A DNA stretch of 64,000 nucleotides, taken from positions 434,001-498,000 of the forward strand of contig NZ_FNQB01000003.1 of NCBI RefSeq assembly GCF_900107455.1. Reading direction: 5' to 3'. Position numbers and translations under genes: made by a program. Below the pieces are notes generated by a model. That model had not been told where the DNA came from, did not search any database, and saw only the letters and a program-made list of their open reading frames with translations. This DNA comes from Asanoa ishikariensis. Lineage in GTDB: Bacteria > Actinomycetota > Actinomycetes > Mycobacteriales > Micromonosporaceae. This document shows positions 25,578 through 33,809 of the stretch, piece after piece (position 1 is the first letter of the stretch; the number at the start of each line of letters is the position of its first letter).

Positions 25578-25784
25578 CGGCCCGTCCGCGTGACCCTCGT
25601 TCCGACAGGACGACAGTCGGATGCCCCCGATCAGCGCCGCCGCCCGCCGACCGAGCTGCTCGCCGCCAGGGCCGCCTCGACCCAGGCCACCGCAGCGGTC
25701 TGGCAGTGACTGGGGCGGCCCGGTGTCAACCGTCCAGCAGTCAGTGCTCGGCTTCGCGGACCTCGCCCTGCCTGATCCGCTCAG

Positions 25785-27239
25785 TCAGCCACGGGCCGCC
25801 CCCCACCCGAGGAGCGCGGCGATGCCCAGCGCGCTCCGCGGCGCGTAGGCGCAGCGCCACAACCCGCCGTGTGCCGCGAACTCCGCCTCCTCGTGCCAGA
25901 CCTCGGCCGCGGGCTGCGGTGGGTTGCGTAGGTCGTGGACCAGGAGCGCCGCCATCAGCGTGTTGCTCGTCGCCGGTTCGAAGACCTCGACGCCGAAGCG
26001 GTGCGCGCCCGCGTAGGCCGCCGCCAGCGCCCGGTTCTTGACCACTGACCGGGTGCGGGTCGGTGGTGCCACGTTCATGCTGACCGTGACGCCCTCGGAG
26101 CGGGCCACTGTCGCCCGCCAGCGGTGGATGCGCTTCGCGAGGGCGTAGTTGGGACCCTGCTGCGCCACCAACGCGTCGCAGATGCCCGGGTCGTCGCCCG
26201 GCGCGTAGTTGCGCCGCAGCATCCGACCCCCCGACAACAGCCGCAGTGGCCGGCGTAGTCGCCCCACACCGGCCGGCGACCCGTAGGCGCGTTCGCTGTG
26301 TGCCACCGCGTCGCCCGGCACCGCGAACACGTCCGTCGGGGTCGCCAGGAACGCCAGCGCCGTGTCGGGGCGGGACTGCCTCAGGTGGCCGGTCAGGGCG
26401 TCGACCGCGGTGCTCAGCCGCACGTTGATCGCACCGTCGGCGTAGACGTAGTTGCCCAGCACCAACCGGCCGTCGAAGCCGTCGAGCCACTCCGCGATCG
26501 ACCCGATGCCGTGCAGCAGGTCGGCACCGGCCCGCTGGGCGAGGTCGCCGTCGCCCTTGACCGCCGGGACGTGCAGGCGCCCGCCGTAACGGTCCGCGGT
26601 CTCGATCAGCCGCGACCACAGCGCGGGCCGCGCCAGGTCGACACCGACGACCGGGTTGCCCCAGCGCAGCAGGGACGGCACCGGTCCCATCTCGGCGCCG
26701 GCGCCGAGCGCGACGACCGTCGTGCCTCCGAGGTCGAGCCAGTCCGGGTTGGCCTGCACCGTGCGGATGGCCTCCGCGCACGACGGCTCGATGATGCCGG
26801 CCGCCAGCCAGGCGTCGAGCCGGCGCTTGATGCCGTCGCCGCGTAGTCGCTCCCCCCGGTAGGGCAGCGTCAGCTCCTTGTCGACCCGCCCCTGCCCACC
26901 GACCGTCGCGGTCGAGAGCGGCTCGACCGGCCCCGTGAACGCCGCCGCCAACGGCTCGACGGTGCCCTCGGCCGTGCGGAACCGCATGCGCTCGTGGACC
27001 GAGGCGAGCCCGCCGGCGGCGATCTGCCGGGCCGCCTCGCCGCTGCCGAGACCCGCCTCGACCAGCCGGCGGAAATGCATCAGGTAGCCGCGCCGCCAGT
27101 CGGTCTCGCGCTGCGCCGCCGCCGCGCCGATCGGGTCGACGGCGCGCAGCGCGTCACCGACCACCGCCCGCCCCAGCGACGAGGTCAGGCCGGTGCCGCT
27201 GGCGGTGGGCGGGAAGATCACGCCGCTCGGTTCAGTCAC
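25785..27239 (-). CDS. Uncharacterised protein with SAM/Rossmann-like core
   Basis: A 484-residue protein starting GTG at 27239. The centre contains TTVVALGAGAEMGPVPSLLRWGNPVVGVDLARP, written here as one stretch only to residue groups VVALGAGAEMGPV and NPVVGVDLARP: a glycine-rich loop plus acidic strand end as in class I methyltransferases. LVLGNYVYADGAINVRLSTA follows. The N-terminal half has no signature I recognise, and the protein is too long for a simple methyltransferase. It is monocistronic. The 207 bp between it and the upstream + gene hold only weak short open frames. Confidence 0.7.
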   Translation of the reverse strand: MTEPSGVIFPPTASGTGLTSSLGRAVVGDALRAVDPIGAAAAQRETDWRRGYLMHFRRLVEAGLGSGEAARQIAAGGLASVHERMRFRTAEGTVEPLAAAFTGPVEPLSTATVGGQGRVDKELTLPYRGERLRGDGIKRRLDAWLAAGIIEPSCAEAIRTVQANPDWLDLGGTTVVALGAGAEMGPVPSLLRWGNPVVGVDLARPALWSRLIETADRYGGRLHVPAVKGDGDLAQRAGADLLHGIGSIAEWLDGFDGRLVLGNYVYADGAINVRLSTAVDALTGHLRQSRPDTALAFLATPTDVFAVPGDAVAHSERAYGSPAGVGRLRRPLRLLSGGRMLRRNYAPGDDPGICDALVAQQGPNYALAKRIHRWRATVARSEGVTVSMNVAPPTRTRSVVKNRALAAAYAGAHRFGVEVFEPATSNTLMAALLVHDLRNPPQPAAEVWHEEAEFAAHGGLWRCAYAPRSALGIAALLGWGAARG

Positions 27240-27663
27240 GGGCACATCATCGCGCGACCCACCGACACTCGCACCGTCCACGTCCCGCGCTCGGGCTACC
27301 GCCACGTTACGAATCGATATAGCAACCCACCGTTTACCGGGAAACCGTGGCCTGGCTTGAAAAACGCCGCTACCGCCACCCGAGAGCCGTCGGTACGTTC
27401 GATCCGGCGGCGCAATCGCAACGACGGGCAGCGGCGGGCTCGCGAACCAACTTTCCGACGGGTGACGGTCTGCGAACAATCCCGTCCTCACGGCGACTCC
27501 TCTGGATCAGCCTCCAGAGGCGCGCCCGACTCAGCACCATCCTGACAACGCCTTGATGGAGGTCGCCCAGGTCAGACCGGCTCAACCTTCGCGAAGCCAA
27601 GCGCGCAGCCGAGCGCGCAGCCATGAAGAACGCCGTGCACTGACCGGATTGCGCCAGGAGGCC
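27240..27663. other. Gene-poor stretch, no convincing gene
   Basis: The first ~110 bases are less GC-rich (AATCGATATAG) and probably hold the promoter of the leftward gene starting at 27239. The rest has only short frames with arginine/serine-rich, non-conserved-looking translations. One stop-bounded stretch ending at 27645 reads LNLREAKRAAERAAMKNAVH without an upstream start and could be a gene remnant. Confidence 0.5.
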
Positions 27664-27731
27664 GCTCGCCCGCTACCTCCGACGACACGAGAGACATGCC
27701 TTCCGCGGGGCATCGTGTCGAGCGGGCGAGC
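27664..27731 (+). other. Nested hairpin followed by a strong ribosome-binding site
   Basis: Outer arms GCTCGCCCGCT (27664-27674) and AGCGGGCGAGC (27721-27731) pair perfectly. Inside, CGACACGA (27683-27690) pairs perfectly with TCGTGTCG (27713-27720), stacked on the outer stem on one side, and TGCC/GGCA can extend it. About 10 bases later AAAGGAGGTGA is a near-perfect Shine-Dalgarno sequence. This could be a regulatory RNA leader or small RNA. The only frame after the SD is a short GTG reading through the terminator hairpin. Confidence 0.5.
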
Positions 27732-27758
27732 CGGCCACGACGAAAGGAGGTGAGGTGC

Positions 27759-27793
27759 GGTGGGCGGTCCGCCGCCTGAGCGGACCGCCCACC
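27759..27793. terminator. Strong hairpin, likely terminator of the xylanase gene
   Basis: GGTGGGCGGTCCGC (27759-27772) and its exact complement (27780-27793) form a 14-bp stem with a 7-base loop. It begins 15 bases after the stop codon of the leftward xylanase gene. There is no U-tract, as is common in actinobacterial terminators. Confidence 0.75.
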
Positions 27794-27808
27794 GCGCGAG
27801 AGACGAGC

Positions 27809-29536
27809 TCAGACCACCGTGCAGGACGAACCGCCCACCGTGAAGGTGGTGGGCTCGCTGGTTCCACCGGTGTGTGTGCCGTTGAAGCCGATCGTCGTGG
27901 AGCCGCCCGGCGCCAGCGTCGAGTTCCACGACAGCGGGGTCGCGGTCACCGCCTGGCCGGACTGCGACCACGTCGCCGACCAACCCGGAGGCGTGATCGC
28001 CTGGCCGCTCGGCAGCGAGAACGCGAGTGTCCAACCCGAGAGCGAGGAGGTACCCGTATTCGTCAGTACGAGACCCGCCGTGAAGCCGGGTGATCCGCCC
28101 CAGGGGCTGATCGTGTACGCGACCCGGCACGACGACGGGCCTGGGCCGCCACCGCCGGCCGTCGTCGTCACCGAGGCGACCGACGACAGGGACGACACGT
28201 TGCCGGCGGCGTCTCGGGCACGCACCTGGTAGCGGTACGTGGTCGAGGCGGCCAGGCCACTGTCCACGAAGGACGCCGAAGACGGCGTGCCGACCACCGC
28301 GAACGAGCCGCCGCTCGCTCCCGTCGCCCGCAGCACGTCATAGCCCGCGACACCGACCGCATCCGAGGAGGCAGTCCATGACAACGAGAGACCGGACGAG
28401 GTCACCCCCGAGGCGGCCGGTGTGCCCGGCGTGGTTGGTGGCGTGGTGTCCGGGGCAGGCCCGGATCCGTCGTCGAGGGCGTCATGGATGGCGGTGTACG
28501 CCGGCTTCGTCGAGTAGTTCGCGTCCCACGGCAGGGCCGCGCCCTCACCGGAGAAGACGTCCGGCACCCACGAGTACTTGTCCGTGAAGCCCCAGATCGT
28601 GACGCCCGCGCACGCGGTCACGGCCAGGCACCCCTGCACCACGTTGCGGTAGTAGGTGGCCTGGGTGGCGTCCTTGGTGCTGTCCCGAGGCATCTGCATA
28701 CGTATGTCGAGCTCGGTGATCCGGACCTGCACACCGAGCGCGGCGAACCGATCCAGGTTCTCGCGGAACTGCGACGGGAACCCGTACTGGATAGCGAGGT
28801 GACCCTGGAAACCCACACAGTCCACCGGCACGCCGTCGGCGCGTAGCTGGCGCACCAGGTTGTACATCGCGGTGCTCTTGGCGTTGATGCCCTCGACGTT
28901 GTAGTCGTTGATGCACAGCCGGGCGTTGCTGTCGGCTGCGCGGGCGTAGCGGAACGCGTCGGCGATGTACGACGAGCCGAGGGTGTTGTACCAGAAGCTG
29001 CTGCGCAGGTTGCCGTTCTCCTCGAACACCTCGTTGACGACGTCCCACGAGACGAGGGAGGCGTTGTTGGCGTAACGGCCGACCACGGTCGCGATGTGGT
29101 CCTGCATCGCGGTCCGCATCGCGCTGGCCGACAGGCCCTGCACCCAGCCGGGCGTCTGGCTGTGCCAGACCAGCGTGTGCCCGTGCACCTGCTGGTTGTT
29201 GGCGGTCGCGAAAGCGACCACCTGGTCGGCGCCGGAGAACGTGTAGTTGCCGTCCGAGGGCTCGGTCGACTCCCACTTCATCGCGTTCTCGGCGGTGACC
29301 TGGTTGAACTCCGACGCGGCGACAGATCGGTACGCGGCCTCGTTGGCGAGCGGGCTGGTGCCGGCGGCGTAGCCGATGAACTTGCCGCGCGCGGCGGCGT
29401 GCACGCGCAGCGGCGCGTCGGCCGCGGCGGGCGGCGCGGCGACGATCGGCGCGACGACCAGCGGGACCGCGAGCGCCGCGACGACGGCAAGCACGGCCGT
29501 CCGCTCCGGGCGGGCGCCCCGGGCAGGAATGATCAT
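27809..29536 (-). CDS. Secreted GH10 endo-1,4-beta-xylanase with Fn3 and CBM2
   Basis: A 575-residue exported xylanase. A signal peptide (basic start, hydrophobic core VLAVVAALAVPLVV, ending AAADA) precedes the GH10 domain (about 45-345) with acid/base Glu in WDVVNEVFEE (about 163) and nucleophile Glu in VRITELDIRM (about 275). An Fn3 module (about 360-450, TTPGTPAASGVTSSGLSLSW) and a CBM2 (about 470-575, paired Cys, conserved surface Trp) follow for cellulose/xylan binding. A CebR-like operator is upstream at 29666-29679 and a hairpin terminator at 27759-27793. Confidence 0.95.
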   Translation of the reverse strand: MIIPARGARPERTAVLAVVAALAVPLVVAPIVAAPPAAADAPLRVHAAARGKFIGYAAGTSPLANEAAYRSVAASEFNQVTAENAMKWESTEPSDGNYTFSGADQVVAFATANNQQVHGHTLVWHSQTPGWVQGLSASAMRTAMQDHIATVVGRYANNASLVSWDVVNEVFEENGNLRSSFWYNTLGSSYIADAFRYARAADSNARLCINDYNVEGINAKSTAMYNLVRQLRADGVPVDCVGFQGHLAIQYGFPSQFRENLDRFAALGVQVRITELDIRMQMPRDSTKDATQATYYRNVVQGCLAVTACAGVTIWGFTDKYSWVPDVFSGEGAALPWDANYSTKPAYTAIHDALDDGSGPAPDTTPPTTPGTPAASGVTSSGLSLSWTASSDAVGVAGYDVLRATGASGGSFAVVGTPSSASFVDSGLAASTTYRYQVRARDAAGNVSSLSSVASVTTTAGGGGPGPSSCRVAYTISPWGGSPGFTAGLVLTNTGTSSLSGWTLAFSLPSGQAITPPGWSATWSQSGQAVTATPLSWNSTLAPGGSTTIGFNGTHTGGTSEPTTFTVGGSSCTVV

Positions 29537-29665
29537 GGGGATGGTTCCTCCTCACGAGAGGTATGGGCGACAGCGCGCCACGGACGACCGCCGGGTCCCG
29601 TTCGCGCCGTGCCCGCCCGGAGGACACCAACCCGCCACGGACGCCCATCCGTAGAGCAACGTGAA

Positions 29666-29679
29666 TGGAAGCGCTCCCA
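29666..29679. promoter_or_regulatory. CebR/LacI-type operator for the xylanase gene
   Basis: TGGAAGCGCTCCCA differs in one base from the palindromic CebR box TGGGAGCGCTCCCA and lies 130 bases upstream of the xylanase start. CebR-type LacI regulators release such sites on cello-oligosaccharide binding, which fits a plant-polysaccharide hydrolase. No LacI-family gene is in the window, so the regulator is encoded elsewhere. Confidence 0.8.
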
Positions 29680-29763
29680 TCCTGGGTCGCGGAACAGGGC
29701 TCCGTCAACACCTTTCGATATTTTGCTGTGATCCTGATTAACCGATAAAAGTCCATGCTCGGG

Positions 29764-29793
29764 GTGACTTATGGCAAAATGACCAGCTACGGT
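29764..29793 (+). promoter_or_regulatory. Promoter of the GGDEF-EAL gene, leaderless
   Basis: GTGACT (29764-29769), an 18-base spacer and TACGGT (29788-29793) form a recognisable -35/-10 pair. The -10 ends seven bases before the ATG at 29801, so transcription is expected to begin at or next to the start codon. Confidence 0.5.
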
Positions 29794-29800
29794 TTACGGG

Positions 29801-31870
29801 ATGTTCAGGGTCGAGGCACCCCCGGCACTCCTGACCCCACGTGTCGGCGCCGCCGCACAGGGGTTCGCGCGCAGCCGGCCTCGCGCTCTGGCCGCCTACG
29901 CCGTCGGTGTCGTGCTGCTCGGCCTGCTCGGCCTCGCGTTGTCCGCGTTCGCCGGCGAGCTCTCCGACGGGTTCGGACATCCCGAGTTCTGGTTGATGGC
30001 CGGGCTCGCGCTGGTGGCCGACGCCCGGGCGTTCATCGCGCTCGGCCGCCACGGCAAGCCGGTGATGATCTGCCCCTCCCTGTGCTTCACCTTCGCGATC
30101 CTGCTCTGCTGGGGGCTGGGACCGGCGATCCTCGTGCAAGCGGCGGCGGCCGGGGTGGTCGCCTGGCGGATGCGCTACCCGGCCGGTCGCGCCGCGGTCA
30201 TGGCCGGGCAGTTCGCCGTGGCGACAGCCGCCGCGTTCGGGGTGCTCGTGATCGGGCGCCCGGACCCCTTCAACTCGATCGGCACCGTCGACGCCGTGCG
30301 CGACGCCGTGTCCGTCATCGCTGCCGCCGCGGTCTGGCTGATCGCTTACCAGCTCCTGCGGACCGCCGCCGGGCTCGCCTCCCGGGGCCGCACCGGCGTG
30401 CAGATGCTCCGCCCGGCGCCGGCGTACGAGCTGCTCTCCATCGCCGCGTTGTTGCTGCTGAGCCCGCTGCTGGCCGTGGCCGCACACGTCAGCGCCGCGT
30501 TCGTGCCGCTCGTGTTCGTCCCGCTCTACGCGTTCGAGCGGATGGCCCGGCTGTCCGCCGAGCGCGACCTGACGGCCCGCCGCGACCCGCTGACCGACCT
30601 GGCGAACCGCACCGGGCTGCGGGCCGCGTTCGGCCGGCTCCGCCGGGAAGGCCGCGACCCGGCGCAGGAGCCGCCCCTGGCGATGCTGCTGCTGGATCTC
30701 AACCGCTTCAAGTACGTCAACGACGCGCTCGGCCACGAGGTCGGCGACCGGCTGTTGATCGCCGTCGGCCACCGGCTGCTGGCCGCGCTGCCGACGGGCG
30801 CCACCGCCGCCCGCCTCGGCGGTGACGAGTTCGCGGTCGTCGCACCGGTGAGCACCGAGACCGAGGCCCGCCGCCTCGCCGAGAAGGTCACCGAGGCGAT
30901 GGCGACGCCCGTCATCCTCGACGGCCTCCAGGTCGACATCACCGGCTCGATCGGCATCGCGATGGCACCGCGGGACGGCACAGACTTCGCGACCGTGATG
31001 CGACACGCCGACGTCGCCATGTACCTCGCCAAGCAGCGCGGTTGGCCCATCCAGGCCTACCGGGCCGAGGACGACCACAACTCCCCCGAGCGCCTCGCCC
31101 TGCTCACCGACTTCCGGCGCGCGCTGGACAGCGGCGAGGACGCGGTCGCGCTGCACTACCAGCCACAGATCGACCTGGCCACCGGCAAGGTCGTGGGCTT
31201 CGAGGCGCTGCTGCGCTGGAAGCACCCGAGCCAGGGCGCGATCCCGCCCGCCGACCTGCTCCGGATCGCCGAGCACACGCCGGTCATGGGCATGATCACG
31301 CAGCGGGTGATCGACGAGGTCGTCGCCCAGCAGGCCCGCTGGCTGGCCGCCGGCGTCTCGTTGCGCACCTCCCTCAACGTCAGCATCCGCGACCTGCACG
31401 GCGACGAGATCATCACCCAGCTCACCGAGCGGCTCGCCGAGCACAAGGTGCCACCGGAGCTGATCCAGGTGGAGATCACCGAGAGCGCGCTGACGGCGGA
31501 CCTGGCCCAACTGCGCGACACCATCGAGAAGCTCGCCGCCGCCGGGGTCGCCATCTCGCTCGACGACTTCGGCACGGGATACTCGTCCCTGCAGCACCTC
31601 CGCCGCCTGCCGCTGCGCGAGATCAAGATCGACCGGTCGTTTGTCGCCGGCATCGCGCACAACGCCGACGACGCCGTCATCGTGCGGTCGACCGTCGATC
31701 TGGCCCGCGCGCTCGGCCTGCGGGTCGTCGGCGAGGGCGTCGAGAACCGCTACACGGCCCGCCTCCTCACCGAGGCCGGCTGCGACCTGGCCCAGGGTTA
31801 CCTGTACGCGCCGGCCATGCCGGGCGACTCGGTCGTCGCCTGGCTCGGCCGCCACACGACCCACGCCTGA
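29801..31870 (+). CDS. Membrane-bound GGDEF-EAL protein (c-di-GMP synthesis/degradation)
   Basis: A 689-residue protein with about 6-8 membrane helices in the first ~245 residues (AAYAVGVVLLGLLGLALSAF; AYELLSIAALLLLSPLLAV). The diguanylate cyclase domain (about 260-420) has an intact GGDEF in AARLGGDEFAVV but no RxxD product-inhibition site before it. The EAL domain (about 435-680) has FEALLRW, the Asn in LNVSIRD, VEITESAL, DDFGTGYSSL, IKIDRSFV and EGVE, all needed for phosphodiesterase activity. It is monocistronic; dual or switchable activity is inferred. Confidence 0.93.
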   Translation: MFRVEAPPALLTPRVGAAAQGFARSRPRALAAYAVGVVLLGLLGLALSAFAGELSDGFGHPEFWLMAGLALVADARAFIALGRHGKPVMICPSLCFTFAILLCWGLGPAILVQAAAAGVVAWRMRYPAGRAAVMAGQFAVATAAAFGVLVIGRPDPFNSIGTVDAVRDAVSVIAAAAVWLIAYQLLRTAAGLASRGRTGVQMLRPAPAYELLSIAALLLLSPLLAVAAHVSAAFVPLVFVPLYAFERMARLSAERDLTARRDPLTDLANRTGLRAAFGRLRREGRDPAQEPPLAMLLLDLNRFKYVNDALGHEVGDRLLIAVGHRLLAALPTGATAARLGGDEFAVVAPVSTETEARRLAEKVTEAMATPVILDGLQVDITGSIGIAMAPRDGTDFATVMRHADVAMYLAKQRGWPIQAYRAEDDHNSPERLALLTDFRRALDSGEDAVALHYQPQIDLATGKVVGFEALLRWKHPSQGAIPPADLLRIAEHTPVMGMITQRVIDEVVAQQARWLAAGVSLRTSLNVSIRDLHGDEIITQLTERLAEHKVPPELIQVEITESALTADLAQLRDTIEKLAAAGVAISLDDFGTGYSSLQHLRRLPLREIKIDRSFVAGIAHNADDAVIVRSTVDLARALGLRVVGEGVENRYTARLLTEAGCDLAQGYLYAPAMPGDSVVAWLGRHTTHA

Positions 31871-32260
31871 CCAACCCGAGGTTCCGCAGCGGGCGCGGCC
31901 CCGGTGCCCGACAGTCCCCGGCGACCTGCGCGATCGGCCCGCGAACTGCCTGGGCCGACGGCCGCGGCCACCCGCAACCACCGCTCTCGCCTCAGAGCGA
32001 CCCGCAACGCGCCGGCCGAAAGGCCGGCCACCATCTCGAATCGCCGCCACCCAGGTTGGCGGTCGGGCGGACTGGGCGGGTGGGGTCGGGGATCCTGTCC
32101 CGCGCGCACTTTCGCAGCGACACAAGACCGCCGACCCACGCGCGCAGACAGCCTGACCGCGAACTCCCGCGCGGCGGAACACCCCCGCGCACAACAGCCT
32201 GACCGCGAACTCCCGCGCCGGAACACCCCCGCGTTGACCTTCGCCGCGTATGGTCGGCCA
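31871..32260. other. 390-bp non-coding stretch with direct repeats
   Basis: No convincing gene. The stretch is GC-rich and contains a 46-base direct duplication at 32148-32233. Long antisense frames here are by-products of base composition. No strong terminator hairpin for the upstream gene was recognised. Confidence 0.5.
32148..32233. repeat. 46-bp-period direct repeat, two copies
   Basis: Two adjacent copies share ACAGCCTGACCGCGAACTCC followed by CGCG and GGAACACCCCCGCG. The first copy has a few extra bases (GGC) in the middle. It lies in the gap before the hypothetical gene at 32261 and looks like a simple tandem duplication. Confidence 0.7.
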
Positions 32261-32704
32261 ATGACGCCCGCCGACGCCATGGGTCATGCGGTTGCCGCTG
32301 TCGCCGCCGGCCTTCGTAAGGATCGGGAGGGGCTCGGCGTTCTGTTGAACATGACTCCCGATGACGCCGTCGATGTCGCCGGTGGGATGGTCGATCTGGT
32401 CGGGACGCTCGCGCGCATCGTCGGCGATCGCGAGGACCGCACCCCGACCGAGGCGATCACCGCCGCCGCCGCAGGCCGCTCCGATCTGGTCCAGAAGATG
32501 GCGTCGTTCGCGATCGGCGTGATCAACTCCGACCCCACACGGTCCACCACGGTCGACGCCAGCGACGTCATCGTCGGCCTGGGCGCGCTGGCCGGAAGGC
32601 TGGCCGAACAGGTGGCCGAGTACGAGGGCGAGTCCCCGCTGGAGCTCCTGGGCAGGATCGGCACCGGAGTCGCCGAGCTCGAGGCGTTCGAGCCACCGGA
32701 ATAG
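32261..32704 (+). CDS. Hypothetical helical protein (147 aa)
   Basis: A soluble, alanine-rich, mostly helical protein starting at ATG 32261 (MTPADAMGHAVAAVAAGLRK) and ending in an acidic tail (AELEAFEPPE). It has no recognisable domain, signal or membrane span. Third-position GC and the absence of stops across the frame support coding. No operon partner lies within 190 bases on either side. Confidence 0.65.
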   Translation: MTPADAMGHAVAAVAAGLRKDREGLGVLLNMTPDDAVDVAGGMVDLVGTLARIVGDREDRTPTEAITAAAAGRSDLVQKMASFAIGVINSDPTRSTTVDASDVIVGLGALAGRLAEQVAEYEGESPLELLGRIGTGVAELEAFEPPE

Positions 32705-32856
32705 GGCGAAAGCGCGGCTGACCTGCGCAGACCCTCCGGCGTGGCGTGACCTCCGCGACCGAAGGGCCAGGAAGGCTCGACATCGCGACTGGGGCGAAAC
32801 CTCGTACGCAGCCATTGATATCGATCTCACACCGAGTTAACGTGCGTTCACTTGCC

Positions 32857-32872
32857 GTTACTCGGCGGTAAC
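32857..32872. promoter_or_regulatory. Inverted repeat upstream of the SGNH esterase gene
   Basis: GTTAC-TCGGCG-GTAAC is a 5-6-5 inverted repeat ending 22 bases before the GTG start at 32895; related half-sites (CGAGTTAAC, TAACTCG) lie on both sides. It could be an operator. No regulator is suggested by the neighbours. Confidence 0.35.
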
Positions 32873-32894
32873 TCGTGCACCTTTGGGAGGTCGC

Positions 32895-33746
32895 GTGAGT
32901 ACTTCCACATCCCCCCGTCGCCGGCTGGTCACCCTGCTAGCCGCAGCCACGCTGACAGTCGGCACGGTCACCGCGGTCAGCGGACCCGCCCAGGCCGACC
33001 CCGGACCCCCGCCCGGCTCCATGGCCAGCATGGGCGACTCGATCACCCGGGGCTTCAACGCCTGTGGCTTCTACTTCGACTGCACCTCGCGGTCGTTCAG
33101 CACCGGAAGCGAGTCCGGCGTCAACAGCCACTACCTGCGGATCCGCGCGAAGAACAGCGCGATCAACGGGAAGAACTACAACCAGGCCGCGTCGGGCGCC
33201 AAGGCCGACGACATGCCCGGCCAGGCCACCGCGACCGTCGGCCGCAACCCCGCGTACGTCACGATCCTCATCGGCGCCAACGACGCCTGCACCAGCTCCG
33301 AGAGCTCGATGACCGCCGTCAGCACCTTCCGCGGCCACATCGACACGGCCCTCGCCACCCTCAAGAGCGGCCTGCCGAACGCGCGGGTCGCCGTGATCAG
33401 CATCCCGGACATCAAGCGGCTCTGGGAGGTCGGCCGGACGAGCGGCACCGCCCGCACCGCGTGGTCGCTGTTCGGCATCTGCAAGTCGATGCTGGCCAAC
33501 CCGACCTCGACCGCCGCGGCCGACACCCAACGACGCGATCGGGTACGCCAGCGCGTCGTCGACTTCAACACGCAGCTCGCCCAGGCCTGCGCCGCCTACG
33601 GGCCGAACTGCGACTTCGACGGCAACGCGGTCTTCAACTACCCGTTCGCCTTCAGCCAGGTCTCCGGCTGGGACTACTTCCACCCCAACACCGCAGGCCA
33701 GGCGGCCCTCGCCCAGGTGAGCTACGCCGCCGGCTTCAACTGGTAG
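32895..33746 (+). CDS. Secreted SGNH/GDSL-family hydrolase
   Basis: A 283-residue exported esterase/lipase. GTG at 32895 is chosen because GGGAGG lies four bases before it. The signal peptide (RRRLVTLLAAATLTVGT, cleavage near AQA-DP) is followed by SGNH block I SMGDSITRGF (nucleophile Ser), the Gly block NQAASGAKADDM, block III ILIGANDAC and block V DYFHPN (catalytic Asp/His). Six or more Cys suggest disulfides, as in Streptomyces lipases of this type. A palindromic terminator-like repeat follows immediately. Confidence 0.92.
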   Translation: MSTSTSPRRRLVTLLAAATLTVGTVTAVSGPAQADPGPPPGSMASMGDSITRGFNACGFYFDCTSRSFSTGSESGVNSHYLRIRAKNSAINGKNYNQAASGAKADDMPGQATATVGRNPAYVTILIGANDACTSSESSMTAVSTFRGHIDTALATLKSGLPNARVAVISIPDIKRLWEVGRTSGTARTAWSLFGICKSMLANPTSTAAADTQRRDRVRQRVVDFNTQLAQACAAYGPNCDFDGNAVFNYPFAFSQVSGWDYFHPNTAGQAALAQVSYAAGFNW

Positions 33747-33751
33747 CGCAC

Positions 33752-33806
33752 GTTAACAAGGGCCCCTTATACCGCGGAAAGCGTTAATAAGGGGCCCTTC
33801 CTTAAC
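33752..33806. terminator. Palindromic Micromonosporaceae-type repeat, probable bidirectional terminator
   Basis: A left arm with GTTAACAAGGGCCCCTTAT and a right arm with ATAAGGGGCCCTTCCTTAAC form an imperfect long stem, differing by a few bases and one insertion. It fills the space between the convergent SGNH esterase and glgB genes and belongs to the same family as the perfect copy at 48044-48092. Confidence 0.75.
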
Positions 33807-33809
33807 AGC

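Noticed and set aside
25590-25709. 39-codon GTG frame after the hypothetical gene at 24630
   Set aside because: The translation (ending STQATAAVWQ) looks faintly protein-like, but there is no Shine-Dalgarno, no family and no hydrophobic or structural signature, so it is too short to support.
27556-27753. 65-codon ATG frame covering the nested hairpin
   Set aside because: The product is Arg/Ser/Pro-rich without a pattern, and the region is better explained by the RNA-like inverted repeats.
29738-32830. Very long open frame (about 1030 codons) on the - strand
   Set aside because: It is antisense to the GGDEF-EAL gene, whose catalytic motifs are unambiguous. Its translation is His/Gly/Arg/Val-rich low-complexity sequence typical of a shadow frame in GC-rich DNA.
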